Translations under genes and position numbers: made by a program | Part shown: positions 34,612-44,524 of the stretch, piece after piece | Layout of the letters: the number at the start of each line of letters is the position of its first letter | How positions within the stretch are numbered: position 1 is the first letter of the stretch | Source of the DNA: a bacterium | GTDB lineage: Bacteria > Eisenbacteria > RBG-16-71-46 > CAIMUX01 | Direction: 5' to 3' | Assembly: GCA_030431975.1 (NCBI GenBank) | Contig: JAUIHP010000003.1 | Coordinates: 186,001 to 250,000 of the forward strand | Length of the DNA stretch: 64,000 bases | Notes under the pieces: generated by a model | Told to the model about the DNA's origin: nothing | The model's database searches: none | The model's input: only the letters and a program-made list of their open reading frames with translations

Positions 34612-36084
34612 ATGAAGTTGCATGAGATGAAAGCAGAGCACCGGGAGCAGGCCTCGCAGCCGTCCCCGGGTCTGACTCCTCCGGCGGTGTCGTACATCGC
34701 AGGTGTGGTTGGAGCGGCTCTTCTTAGCAGCGTGCTGGTCTGTCTGGATAGTCCACCGACGGGATTGCAGACGATCCTGATCTGGACGCTGGTGGCCCTG
34801 ATGGGCGAGATGATGACCTTCCAAACGGTCAGTCAGCGCGCACAGGTCAACCTTGCCACGGCGACGCACCTGGGGATGGTTCTGGCATTGGATCCAGGAC
34901 AGATCGTACCGGTGATGCTTCTCAGCCGTGGCATCAGCATGTTCGTGATCCAACGGAAGGTTTGGTACCGAGCCGCTTTCAACGTATCGCAGGTGACCTT
35001 GGCCCTGCTCGCGGCATCGAGTGTCTTCCACCTTCTCATGGGACCGACGGAGCTGAGCTTCCGTTCAGAAGGGATCCTGCGCTTCCTTCCTCCGTTCCTC
35101 GTAGGCGCAGTTCTCTACTATGCGATCAACACGGGATCGGTTTCGGGAATCGTCGCTCTGACGACCCGCGATTCGGTCTGGCGTGTGTGGCGCGAGAACT
35201 ACGGGTACGGGACGGAAGTGTTGAGCACGTTGGGCCTGGTCATGTTGGGACCGGTCCTGGCGCTCTGCTACCTGACGGCTGGATTCGTTGGCCTCCTGGT
35301 CTTCCTGGCCCCGATGGGACTGGTTCGGTTCAGCAGCGTTCGCTACATCGCGCTTCGTCGCTCACAGCAGGCTCTGGTGTCTGCGGAGCGTCTGGCCGCA
35401 AAGGGTGAGATCGCGGCTGAAGTCGGACATGACATTGGCAACTTCCTCCACGGGATCTCTGCGCAGATGTACTTCCTGCAGGCAAAGCGGGACGGAGTTA
35501 CCCCTGAGGAGTTGGAGCGTCGTTTGGGCCTGGCCATGGATCAGATCGACAAGATCAACACGCTGAGCGAGAGCCTGATGCAGTTCGGAAGCGGCGAGAG
35601 TTCGTTCGCACCGACGCACCTGGGCCAGCTCGTCCGTCAGACGATCGGATTCCTGGAGCCGCAGCGCCGCTTCGACCGTGTCCAGCTGGAACTGGATCTG
35701 GACGAGCGGGTCGGTGAGGTTCTTGCGGACCACGGTCAGCTGCAGCAGGTGTTGATGAACCTGATGATCAACGCTGCGAACGTGATGTCGGAGCATTCGA
35801 CGGAGAAGCCGCGGATCTGGGTGACGCTGCGCCAGCATGACAGCTCGAACGAAGTCGAGCTGATGGTTGCAGACTCCGGACCGGGCGTGCCGAGTGAGGT
35901 GAAGTCGAAGATCTTCGAGCCTGGATTCACGACGCGAACGGAAGGTCACGGGTTCGGACTGTCGACGGTGTACCGAGTCGTGACGAACCATGGTGGAACG
36001 GTTGCGGTGGAAGATGACCCGGCGGGCGGCGCGCTCTTCCGGATCAAGCTGCCGCAGCGGGCCGCGATGGAGAAGGCGGCGTAG
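34612..36084 (+). CDS. membrane sensor histidine kinase (NtrB-like core)
   Basis: 490 residues. Six to eight hydrophobic segments occupy residues 25-250 and form a membrane sensor domain without a large outside loop. The kinase core follows: phospho-acceptor His about 273 (AAEVGHDIGNFLHGIS), the N box (LQQVLMNLMINAANVMSE), G1 (LMVADSGPGVPSE), F box (KIFEPGFTTRTEGHGFGLSTV) and a final GGALFRIKLP strand. The G2 box is intact, so it should autophosphorylate. No response regulator is adjacent, making it an orphan kinase. A triple tandem repeat with terminator-like hairpins lies directly downstream. Confidence 0.88.
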   Translation: MKLHEMKAEHREQASQPSPGLTPPAVSYIAGVVGAALLSSVLVCLDSPPTGLQTILIWTLVALMGEMMTFQTVSQRAQVNLATATHLGMVLALDPGQIVPVMLLSRGISMFVIQRKVWYRAAFNVSQVTLALLAASSVFHLLMGPTELSFRSEGILRFLPPFLVGAVLYYAINTGSVSGIVALTTRDSVWRVWRENYGYGTEVLSTLGLVMLGPVLALCYLTAGFVGLLVFLAPMGLVRFSSVRYIALRRSQQALVSAERLAAKGEIAAEVGHDIGNFLHGISAQMYFLQAKRDGVTPEELERRLGLAMDQIDKINTLSESLMQFGSGESSFAPTHLGQLVRQTIGFLEPQRRFDRVQLELDLDERVGEVLADHGQLQQVLMNLMINAANVMSEHSTEKPRIWVTLRQHDSSNEVELMVADSGPGVPSEVKSKIFEPGFTTRTEGHGFGLSTVYRVVTNHGGTVAVEDDPAGGALFRIKLPQRAAMEKAA

Positions 36085-36140
36085 GTCAGAAGAAGTCTTA
36101 TCCAGACAGAGTTGTGGGAAAGAAGCGGCGTGCCTGAGAG

Positions 36141-36545
36141 GGGGCGCCGTTTCTGTATTGATGCGGAAAAGGGCGTCGCGGAGCGACGCCTTTTCCTCCG
36201 GAGGGCGAAGCGACGCGCGGGGGCGCGTCGAATCGCCTTTTGCCTTGTTTGTGACAATGGAGTGGGACTCGCCCGTAGGGGGCTCGTCCCTTGGGGGCGC
36301 CGTTACTGCATTGATGCGGAAAAGAGCGCCCGAAGGGCGCCTTTTCCTTCGGAGGGCGAAGCGACGCGCGGGGGCGCGTCGAATCGCCTTTTGCCTTGTT
36401 TGTGACAATGGAGTGGGACTCGCCCGTAGGGGGCTCGTCCCTTGGGGGTGCCGTTTCTGCATTGATGCGGAAAAGAGCGCCCGAAGGGCGCCTTTTCCTT
36501 CGGAGGGCGAAGCGACGCGCGGGGGCGCGTCGAATCGCCTTTTGG
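36141..36545. repeat. three tandem ~150-bp repeats, each with two hairpins
   Basis: Units begin at about 36141, 36293 and 36444 (period 150-152 bp; the third is cut off at 36545). Outside one hairpin the copies are nearly identical. Hairpin 1 in each unit is flanked by GGAAAA and TTTTCC. Its core is GCGTCGC/GCGACGC in copy 1 but GCGCCC/GGGCGC in copies 2 and 3, so pairing is kept while sequence differs. Hairpin 2 is CGACGCGC/GCGCGTCG with loop GGGG, extended by GGCGA/TCGCC and followed by TTTT. Open frames cross the array on both strands but the unit period is not a multiple of three, so coding is unlikely. From 36546 to 36668 I see nothing. Confidence 0.9.
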
Positions 36546-36668
36546 CTTGGTGGTGGGGGTGGAGGGTGTGGAAGGGGGAGATTGTTTGGAGGGGATTGTC
36601 GCGATGGCCCTGCGGATCCGGGAGGTTTCGCACAGAAGTCGAGAACCGGGTGGTTGTGATTCTCCGTT

Positions 36669-37265
36669 CTACTCTCTCTCCAACGGGTGAGCCGAGATCG
36701 TCATGTGAATCACCTCTCCCTCGTCGTCATCTTCGAACATGAAGCTGCAGAGTTCATCGACGCGACGATTCCATTCCTGGAGCCGCTGCGGGCTGAGACG
36801 CGCCTCCACCTGGAAGGTCAGACAATTGCGTTGCGGTCCGGCACGTTCCGCACGGTCATCTTCCAGAGCCCTTCGCAATCCCCGGCCGGCTGAGCGCAGA
36901 ACGGCATCGTAGAAACTCGCCAGTGCTCGTCGAAACCGGGGGGTTCTCTTTTCCGGATCGATTCGGATCGTTGATGAAATGGCCTGGAACACGGATTCCG
37001 GCCGTCGTTTGGCCGGCCGTTTGCCCAGGTCGACGACGAGTCCCAGGCGAATCAAGGTCTTGATGTGGTAGTAGACGGACTCAGGAATCAAGCCCTGGTG
37101 TTCTGCGATTTCCCGCACCGTACTTGGTCCCAGCGAGATCAGGGTTTCGAGGATCCGGTAGCGGGAAGAGGAGCGAAGTCCGTCGAGCTGCCGAAGTTCG
37201 GAGATGAAGAACGACTCTCGAGGCGATCCGTCGCGCCCGGCTTTTCTTGTCCGGCCCAGCTCCAC
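36669..37265 (-). CDS. winged-helix (ArsR/HTH_20-like) transcriptional regulator
   Basis: 198 residues. The N-terminal part is a winged helix: RQLDGLRSSSRYRILETLISLGPSTVREIAEHQGLIPESVYYHIKTLIRLGLVVDLG, with the recognition helix at PESVYYHIKTL. A basic linker (KRPAKRRPES) and a helical/beta C-terminal half follow, ending MTISAHPLERE; this half may bind a ligand or form dimers. The start is a GTG almost touching a GGAGGA site, so the exact start is uncertain. It is divergent from a secreted serine hydrolase across an AT-rich 142-base gap, so control of that gene is likely (inference). Confidence 0.82.
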   Translation of the reverse strand: MELGRTRKAGRDGSPRESFFISELRQLDGLRSSSRYRILETLISLGPSTVREIAEHQGLIPESVYYHIKTLIRLGLVVDLGKRPAKRRPESVFQAISSTIRIDPEKRTPRFRRALASFYDAVLRSAGRGLRRALEDDRAERAGPQRNCLTFQVEARLSPQRLQEWNRRVDELCSFMFEDDDEGEVIHMTISAHPLERE

Positions 37266-37340
37266 TCCTCCAGATAGCAGCTTCTACGTAGAGAGAGTCA
37301 CGCCGCGGGACGCTCCCGTCGAATCAAAATACTAAAAAAT

Positions 37341-37350
37341 AGATGCATCT
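37341..37350. promoter_or_regulatory. candidate operator palindrome
   Basis: AGATGCATCT is a perfect 10-bp palindrome in an AT-rich island (about 37325-37365) that stands out from the GC-rich surroundings. It lies between the divergent winged-helix regulator and the serine hydrolase, the expected place for an autoregulated operator. No clear -35/-10 pair can be assigned. Confidence 0.35.
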
Positions 37351-37407
37351 TCTAGTAATTATTCTCCGTACCATCCTCCGTACATAACCTACGGGAAAGG
37401 GAAGACG

Positions 37408-38925
37408 ATGATCCGCCTGCGTCCGATGATGACCATTGCCCATGTGACCGCGCTCCTGCTCGTGTCCTGGAACCTTTCTGCGGCCACCAGCCTGGAGTTT
37501 CCAGGCACTCGCGTCGGAGAGATCGCTGCCGCCTATTTCCAGGCCTTCAACTCCGACGGTCTCGATGGTCCTCGGGAATTCGAACAGACCTACCGGTCCG
37601 CCGAAGCGCTGGAGCAGCGAACCATCGAAGAGCGCATGGGACTCTACGAGCAGATTCGCGGCATGCTGGGAGGGTTGGATCCGCGAGTCATTACCGAGGT
37701 CGCGGAAACCTCGCTCGTCGTGGCTGCGTTCTCGGATCAGGCGCAGTCCTGGTTCTCGGTTCGATTCCTTCTGGAAGACAAGGGAGCCGGCGCCGGCAAA
37801 CTCGCATCTCTGGAGATCCAGCCGACGGGAGACCCGAACCGGGAACTAACGGACTTTTCGGGCTGGAGTTCGATGGAGGAACTGGTCGAATGGGTTCGGA
37901 AGGACCTCGACAGCCCTGCGGTGTCGGTGGCGGTCGCCAACCACTCCGGCATACTCCATGCCGCTGCTTCCGGTGTTCGGATGCTGGGTGGGAGCGACGC
38001 GGCGTTGCCCGATGACGCGTTTCATGTCGGCTCCGTCACGAAGTCCATGACCGCAACGATGGTGGCTGCGGTCATCGAGTCCGGAAAGCTTCGTTGGGAA
38101 ACCAAGCTTTCCGCAGCTCTGCCGAACATGGAGATGCTGGATGTCTATCGTAACGTGACCATCGAGCAGTTACTTCACCACCGAGCCGGAATCCAGCCGT
38201 ACCTGAACTTCGACGAATCCGAACTGACCCGATGGCTCTCCATTGATGGGACTCCAACGGAACAACGCGCCGCGTTCCTCGCCCACGTACTCAGCCAGGA
38301 TCCGGTGGCCGCCCCGGGAACGAGCATGAACTATTCGAACGCCGGCTATGCACTCGCCGGCTATGTCGCGGAGGTTGCGACGGGACGTTCCTGGGAAGCA
38401 CTCGTGCAGGACCATTTGTTCGACGCACTGCGCCTCTCAACGGCTGGAATCGGGTGGCCCGCAACCGAGGAGCAGCCGGCCGCCGTGCACGGCCACTACC
38501 GCTTCGGGCAGGAGGTGGCTCTGCAGGAACCCGGGACCTACGAGCTCGGAGCCTTCCTCGCTCCGGCGGGCGACATTCACATGTCCGCGTCCGATCTGGC
38601 ACGTTACGGACAATTCCATCTCGCGGGAATGAGCGGAGCGGACGGTATGTTGAAGGGTGCAACTGTCGCGCGTCTTCACCAGGCTCCGACAGATGGGGAA
38701 GGAGCGGGCCCGGGCTACGCCTGCGGTTGGGTGGACGGCGAGACGGAGTTCGGACGGAGCTATCAGTGGCACAATGGCTCGGCAGGCACCTTCCACGCGC
38801 TTCTAGCCCTCTTTCCGAATGAAGGCGTTGTGATCGCCGCGCTCACCAATGCCGGTGGACCGGAATCCGATCAGGTCTTCATGCGCATGAATGAGGCGAT
38901 TCTGGAGAAGCTCGGGAGCCGGTAG
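37408..38925 (+). CDS. secreted serine hydrolase of the class C beta-lactamase family
   Basis: 505 residues with a signal peptide (MTIAHVTALLLVSWNLSAAT). Residues about 25-150 form a small extra domain of the kind often found before such hydrolases. The catalytic domain has the three class C motifs: SVTK (nucleophile Ser about 209, in VGSVTKSMTATMV), YSN (about 309, in MNYSNAGYALAGYVA) and HNGS (about 454, in WHNGSAGTFHALLALFPNEGVV). These enzymes include esterases, D-amino peptidases and penicillin-binding-like proteins; the substrate cannot be told from sequence. AAAGGGAAG precedes the ATG. The divergent winged-helix gene is its probable regulator. Confidence 0.9.
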   Translation: MIRLRPMMTIAHVTALLLVSWNLSAATSLEFPGTRVGEIAAAYFQAFNSDGLDGPREFEQTYRSAEALEQRTIEERMGLYEQIRGMLGGLDPRVITEVAETSLVVAAFSDQAQSWFSVRFLLEDKGAGAGKLASLEIQPTGDPNRELTDFSGWSSMEELVEWVRKDLDSPAVSVAVANHSGILHAAASGVRMLGGSDAALPDDAFHVGSVTKSMTATMVAAVIESGKLRWETKLSAALPNMEMLDVYRNVTIEQLLHHRAGIQPYLNFDESELTRWLSIDGTPTEQRAAFLAHVLSQDPVAAPGTSMNYSNAGYALAGYVAEVATGRSWEALVQDHLFDALRLSTAGIGWPATEEQPAAVHGHYRFGQEVALQEPGTYELGAFLAPAGDIHMSASDLARYGQFHLAGMSGADGMLKGATVARLHQAPTDGEGAGPGYACGWVDGETEFGRSYQWHNGSAGTFHALLALFPNEGVVIAALTNAGGPESDQVFMRMNEAILEKLGSR

Positions 38926-39026
38926 GATCAATCCCGAACGGAAGGCGAACGGCCGGTACCGCACCATGCGGCACAGCCGTTTGGAACTTACCATCGTGCC
39001 GGTGGATCGATCAGAAGGAGGCGCCC

Positions 39027-39413
39027 ATGGACCGAGGACGGATCAAGGGACTTCGGTTTCCCAGTTTCTACATCGAAGACTATGACCGCGCCGTCGAGTT
39101 CTACTCGAAGGTGTTTGGATCGCCCGATACCGACCAGCCGGAGATCAAGGGATGGAAGCTCGGGGACACCTGGCTGACCCTCTTCCCGAGCAAGGCCGGC
39201 GCTTCCCCGGGCGAGAATCCGCGGAACGCCGAGTTCGCGATCGAGGTTTCGAGCCCGGACGAGGTTGATCACCTGAGGAAGCTCATGCTGGACGCGGGAG
39301 CCTCGGGAGGATGGGAACCGCAGGACACCGAGATGTACGTCCCGATGCGGTTCGCCTTCGTCGAAGACCCGGTCGGCATTCGTGTGGACATCTACTGCCT
39401 GCTGCCTGCGTAA
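39027..39413 (+). CDS. VOC (glyoxalase/bleomycin-resistance fold) protein
   Basis: 128 residues, one VOC domain of two beta-alpha-beta-beta-beta modules: LRFPSFYIEDYDRAVEFYSKVFG in the first, and FAFVEDPVGIRVDIYCLLPA closing the second. The usual metal ligands at the first strand and at the C-terminal Glu are not clearly conserved (Ser and Asp at these places), so it may be a binding protein rather than a metalloenzyme. AAGGAGG precedes the ATG. Cytoplasmic. A strong bidirectional terminator follows. Confidence 0.85.
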   Translation: MDRGRIKGLRFPSFYIEDYDRAVEFYSKVFGSPDTDQPEIKGWKLGDTWLTLFPSKAGASPGENPRNAEFAIEVSSPDEVDHLRKLMLDAGASGGWEPQDTEMYVPMRFAFVEDPVGIRVDIYCLLPA

Positions 39414-39458
39414 GGATTGGCCAATGTGGATCGTGTTTCCCACGGTCTTCAACAGAAG

Positions 39459-39487
39459 AAACGGCACGCCCGCTGGGCATGCCGTTT
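39459..39487. terminator. bidirectional intrinsic terminator
   Basis: The outer stem AAACGGCA/TGCCGTTT and inner stem GCCC/GGGC, with one mismatch between them, enclose the loop GCT and are followed by TTTT on the plus strand. It lies between the convergent VOC gene and the 39515 gene and suits both. Confidence 0.85.
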
Positions 39488-39514
39488 TCGCTTTCGGACA
39501 AGCCTGGGAAAGGC

Positions 39515-40225
39515 CTACTTGTAGAGAGCTTTGATCTGCCCCCACCCGGACTCGATGACGGGCGTCGGGTCGCACGCGAGAACCTCCGCTCCGACGCCGA
39601 TGGCTGCCGTTGGCCCCCACGCCACCGATACGTTGTTCCAGCCGGTTGGGAATCCGATTCCCGGCGCCACCTTCGTCAAGGTGCAACCACCGCCGGGGCC
39701 GTCCTCGTCGGCCGCGATGAAGAGTTCGTCCACACCCGTGCTTCCCTCGCTCCAACCGACGGCCACGTAAAACGGGTCGCTCAGACACTCGGTGTCGATC
39801 GGGAATGAATGACGGCTGACCGAGGGCCAGAACGCCACCGGGCCTGGGTCGTTGTCGAGAAACGTCGCGACGGTGGCTCCGGGCAGTCCTCCGTCGTCCT
39901 CGTAGACGAAGATGTCGACCTTGAATCCGAGGTCGTTGATCCGAGTGAGATCAGCTACGACCGAACAGATCTTTCCCGGACCCGGGATGCATTCGGCAAA
40001 GACTCCGTAGTCAGGTGCGACGACTCCTCCGTAGCTCCACGAGTATCCGTTCTCGTAGGAGAGATCGGAGTAGAACACCAGATTCCCGCACCCCCCGTCC
40101 GATCCGTCGACGAGAACTCCGGTCCCGCCGCCCAAGTCCTTGACCACGTTCTGTCCCACCGCATCGGAAACCGTGCCTGCGAAGGCCGCCAGCATTACGG
40201 ATGCGGCGATTCCAATTGTCTTCAT
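39515..40225 (-). CDS. secreted protein made of one 'ENGYxW' domain
   Basis: 236 residues with a signal peptide (MKTIGIAASVMLAAFAGTVSDA). The whole mature part is a single domain that matches the N-terminal domain of the beta-helix protein at 9790-11994: LVFYSDLSYENGYSWSYGGVVAPDYGVFAE, DPGPVAFWPSVSRHSFP and APGIGFPTGWNNVSVAWG are shared almost position by position. It has no C-terminal sorting domain. Several cysteines suggest disulphides. The function is unknown; the stand-alone form shows the module is an independent folding unit. GGAGG lies just before the ATG. Confidence 0.8.
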   Translation of the reverse strand: MKTIGIAASVMLAAFAGTVSDAVGQNVVKDLGGGTGVLVDGSDGGCGNLVFYSDLSYENGYSWSYGGVVAPDYGVFAECIPGPGKICSVVADLTRINDLGFKVDIFVYEDDGGLPGATVATFLDNDPGPVAFWPSVSRHSFPIDTECLSDPFYVAVGWSEGSTGVDELFIAADEDGPGGGCTLTKVAPGIGFPTGWNNVSVAWGPTAAIGVGAEVLACDPTPVIESGWGQIKALYK

Positions 40226-40495
40226 GAACCCTCCACGCGAAGCAGTTGTGTGTTTCGCTTCCCCGTCGGGGTTGGACGGCAGACGGCCGTCGGTTTGCCC
40301 ATCCGAGGATGCGGCAAGATCGAGTGAGAGGGTCCCGAGCCTGCTCCAGTTAGACGCCTGAACATCGTATCACGGCTCGGCGATTTGGAACGGGCCGTCT
40401 CGGAGCCGCGGCGTTAGCTTCGGTCCAAATGTCGACTCTTTCGTCTGGATTGTGTAGAGTGCGACTCTTATCCAGGAGCGTACCTAGGGAGGACC

Positions 40496-41626
40496 ATGCT
40501 TACCTCACGATTTTCGGGACCCAGCCGCTTGATACGATACTTTGACTGGAGCGCCCAAGGTGCTGTTGTTACAGCCCTTATGTCTGCATTGCTGATGGGC
40601 GCCTCTGGCGGATGGACCGCTGAAGGGGCCGAATCTGCGAGCGACGTCGGCGCGGCGAACAAAGGGGAGGCCGGTCGCATCAGCGTCTACTCCGCCCGCC
40701 ACTACGACACTGATGAAGCTCTTTTCGCAGCCTTCGAGAAGGCGACCGGGATCGGTGTGGACATTGTCGAAGCGGGCGGGGACGCCCTCCTCGAGCGCCT
40801 GAAGAGTGAGGGAGACAACTCGCCGTGCGATGTCCTCCTCACGGTCGATGCGGGCCGGCTACGGGCTGCGGAGGACGCAGGGCTTTTCCAGCCGGTCGAC
40901 TCCGATGTCCTGAACGAGCGCATCCCGCAACACCTTCGGCACCCGGACGGGCTCTGGTTCGGCTTCTCGACTCGGGCCCGCTGCATCTACGTCAATCGCG
41001 AGGCCGTCGGCTCGGATCGCCCACAGACCTACGAAGACCTTGCGGATCCGAAGTGGAAAGATCGGGTTCTCATCCGGTCCTCTTCCAACGTCTACAACCA
41101 GTCTCTTCTGGCATCTCTCGTCATCAATCTGGGTGCGGAGAGCGCGGAGGCTTGGGCCAAGGGCGTGGTCGAGAACATGGCGCGGAAGCCCCAGGGAGGC
41201 GATACGGATCAGCTTCGGGCACTGGCTGCGGGTGAAGGAGACGTTGCGGTCGGCAACAGCTACTACTTTGCGCGGCTGAAGGCATCGGACAAGCAGGAAG
41301 ACCAGGAAGTCGTCTCCAAGATCGACATCGTCTTTCCCAATCAGGACGGACGCGGAGCTCACGTGAACGTGAGTGGAGCGGGCGTCGTTCGTGGCAGCGA
41401 CAATGTCGAGGCTGCCGTCCGGTTCCTGGAGTTCCTGGCTTCTCGGGAAGGGCAGACGCGTTTTGCCCAGCAGAACTACGAGTTTCCGGTCGTCGAAGGA
41501 GTCGCCACGGATCCGATCATCGAGCCTTGGGCCGGAAAGCGGTTTGACTCGACGACGCCGGTTGCAGAGTTTGGCCGTTTGGGACGAGAGGCCGTGGAGA
41601 TCATGGACCGCGTAGGCTGGCGTTGA
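40496..41626 (+). CDS. fbpA: ferric-iron ABC transporter, substrate-binding protein
   Basis: 376 residues, with an N-terminal export segment after a basic start (SAQGAVVTALMSALLMGASGG). The mature protein is an FbpA/AfuA/FutA-type type II binding fold: ISVYSARHYDTDEALFAAFEKATGI, VDAGRLRAAEDAGLFQPVDS, GFSTRARCIYVNREAV, AVGNSYYFARLKAS and GRGAHVNVSGAGVV. The tandem tyrosines in NSYYF are the Fe3+-phenolate ligands known for this family. It captures Fe3+ in the periplasm. AGGGAGGACC precedes the ATG. Its stop overlaps the permease start (TGATG). No clear Fur box was seen in the 270 bases upstream. Confidence 0.93.
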   Translation: MLTSRFSGPSRLIRYFDWSAQGAVVTALMSALLMGASGGWTAEGAESASDVGAANKGEAGRISVYSARHYDTDEALFAAFEKATGIGVDIVEAGGDALLERLKSEGDNSPCDVLLTVDAGRLRAAEDAGLFQPVDSDVLNERIPQHLRHPDGLWFGFSTRARCIYVNREAVGSDRPQTYEDLADPKWKDRVLIRSSSNVYNQSLLASLVINLGAESAEAWAKGVVENMARKPQGGDTDQLRALAAGEGDVAVGNSYYFARLKASDKQEDQEVVSKIDIVFPNQDGRGAHVNVSGAGVVRGSDNVEAAVRFLEFLASREGQTRFAQQNYEFPVVEGVATDPIIEPWAGKRFDSTTPVAEFGRLGREAVEIMDRVGWR

Positions 41627-43290
41627 TGCGTTGGCCGGGTGTCGCGGCCTTCCTGGTCTCCATTCTCTTGGCGGCGCCCATCCTCTTCGTGTTCGCGCAC
41701 GTCACCATGGATTCCGAGGGAATCTGGGGACATCTGGCGTCGACGGTGCTTCCGCGGTATGTCGGTAACACCGTTGTGCTGGTGATGGGTGTCGGGATCG
41801 GGACTTTGGTTCTCGGCGTCGTCACTGCCTGGTTGGTCTCGATGTACTCCTTCCCCGGCCGCCGGTTTTTCTCGCTGGCTCTGCTAATGCCGCTGGCGAT
41901 GCCGACGTACATCATGGCCTACGCTTACACCGACCTCCTCGAGTTTGCGGGTCCGGTGCAGACATTTCTTCGCGATAGCTTTGGTTGGAGTCGTCACGAT
42001 TACTGGTTTCCCCAGATCCGTTCCCTGGGGGGAGCGGTCATGACCTTCTCCTTCGTTCTCTACCCGTACGTTTTTATGTTGGCCCGCGCCTCGTTTCAGG
42101 AGCAGTCGGCAACGCTGCTCGAAGCCGGACAGACGTTGGGGCGCGGAACCTGGGAGCGATTTCTCCGCATCGCCCTTCCCCTGGCCCGACCGGGTATCGT
42201 TGCCGGACTGGCCCTGGTTTCCATGGAAACGCTGGCGGAGTACGGAGCGGTCGACTACTTCGCCGTCGACACCTTCACGACCGGCATTTATCGCACCTGG
42301 GAAGGAATGTCGTCGCTGGTCGCGGCGAATCAACTGGCGGCACTCCTCATCCTCTTTGTCTTCGTCGTCCTACTGGCGGAGCGATTGGGAAGGGGACGCG
42401 CTCGCTATCACCAGGGTGCTCGTCGCTACCGGGTCGTAGACCCGCCCAGGCTGCGCGGCCTTCACGCGAGTGGGGCCGTGGTAGCTTGCACGGTGCCGCT
42501 GTTGTTCGGCTTCGTAACACCGGTCGGGTTTCTCTTTCGACTGGCTGCCGCATCGGATCACCCATTGGGCTGGGGACGGCTTGCCGAAATGTCCGGAAAC
42601 ACCTTCGGTTTGGCGGCCGTCAGTTCGTTTGTGGTGGTCGGCGTTGGACTCTTCATGGCCTACGTCCAACGGATGCAGCCCGGTGCGCTGGCCTCGTTCG
42701 GGGCTCGCCTCGTCTCCTTGGGATATGCCGTGCCCGGTTCGGTCATCGCCGTAGGCGTTCTGTCCGCGGTCGGCCTCTTCGATCGCATGACCGGTTGGTT
42801 TCTCGGAGGCACGCTACTCGGTCTGGTCTTTGCCTACGCGGCGCGTTTCACAGCCGTGGCGCTTCAGACGGTCGAGGCCGGACTCGAACGAATCCACCCC
42901 TCTCTGGACGCTGCCGCCCGGACTTTGGGGTCGGGTCCTTTCGCCGTACTACGTCGGATTCACGGGCGGCTGATGGCGGGTAGCGTTCTCACGGCAGGCC
43001 TCCTCGTTTTTGTCGATGTCATGAAGGAATTGCCCGCGACGATGATCGTACGCCCGCTGAACTTCCCGACCCTGGCCGTGCAGACGCACCATTTCGCATC
43101 GACGGAGCGGCTCGATCAAAGCGCGTTTCCCGCGTTACTCATCGTTCTGGTCGGGTTGGTGCCCGTCATGATCCTCAGTCGACGCATCGATCGGTCACGC
43201 GGAACGGGCGGCCGGGGCATTGAAGGTGCGGCCGCAGGGAAGCCAGGCGCCGGCGGTCCGAACAGGTCCGCAACGGTTCCGGTCTCGTGA
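41626..43290 (+). CDS. fbpB: ferric-iron ABC transporter, fused permease
   Basis: 554 residues with about twelve membrane spans, two copies of the binding-protein-dependent permease domain fused as is usual for FbpB. The ATPase-coupling EAA loops are visible in each half: EQSATLLEAGQTLGRGTWERFLRIALPLARPG (split by position about 165-195) and ERIHPSLDAAARTLGSGPFAVLRRIHGRLM (about 425-455). It forms the inner-membrane channel for Fe3+. The start is the ATG that shares one base with the stop of the binding-protein gene (TGATG). The ATPase follows after 73 bases. Confidence 0.93.
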   Translation: MRWPGVAAFLVSILLAAPILFVFAHVTMDSEGIWGHLASTVLPRYVGNTVVLVMGVGIGTLVLGVVTAWLVSMYSFPGRRFFSLALLMPLAMPTYIMAYAYTDLLEFAGPVQTFLRDSFGWSRHDYWFPQIRSLGGAVMTFSFVLYPYVFMLARASFQEQSATLLEAGQTLGRGTWERFLRIALPLARPGIVAGLALVSMETLAEYGAVDYFAVDTFTTGIYRTWEGMSSLVAANQLAALLILFVFVVLLAERLGRGRARYHQGARRYRVVDPPRLRGLHASGAVVACTVPLLFGFVTPVGFLFRLAAASDHPLGWGRLAEMSGNTFGLAAVSSFVVVGVGLFMAYVQRMQPGALASFGARLVSLGYAVPGSVIAVGVLSAVGLFDRMTGWFLGGTLLGLVFAYAARFTAVALQTVEAGLERIHPSLDAAARTLGSGPFAVLRRIHGRLMAGSVLTAGLLVFVDVMKELPATMIVRPLNFPTLAVQTHHFASTERLDQSAFPALLIVLVGLVPVMILSRRIDRSRGTGGRGIEGAAAGKPGAGGPNRSATVPVS

Positions 43291-43363
43291 TGTCGTCAGG
43301 GCGTTGCGTTCCGGCGCGGACGGTGAGTATCCGGCGGGAACCCACCACTCTCGGGAGGGAGTC

Positions 43364-44494
<1,131 letters not shown>

Positions 44495-44524
44495 CCAGGC
44501 CCGCGCGGTTACGATCCATTGGAA

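Noticed and set aside
36141-36545. CRISPR array
   Set aside because: The units are about 150 bp and nearly identical throughout; there is no alternation of short repeats with unique spacers.
35362-36633. 423-codon minus-strand frame across the sensor kinase and the 150-bp repeats
   Set aside because: The repeat units appear in different frames within it, and half of it is antisense to the kinase core; not a protein.
35990-36742. Plus-strand frames through the 150-bp array (for example 250 codons)
   Set aside because: The unit period of 150-152 bp shifts the frame between copies, so the encoded peptides are not repeated. Hairpin conservation points to structure, not coding.
40226-40495. Fur box upstream of the ferric transporter
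   Set aside because: I looked for the GATAATGATAATCATTATC-like pattern and saw only GC-rich sequence with no near match.
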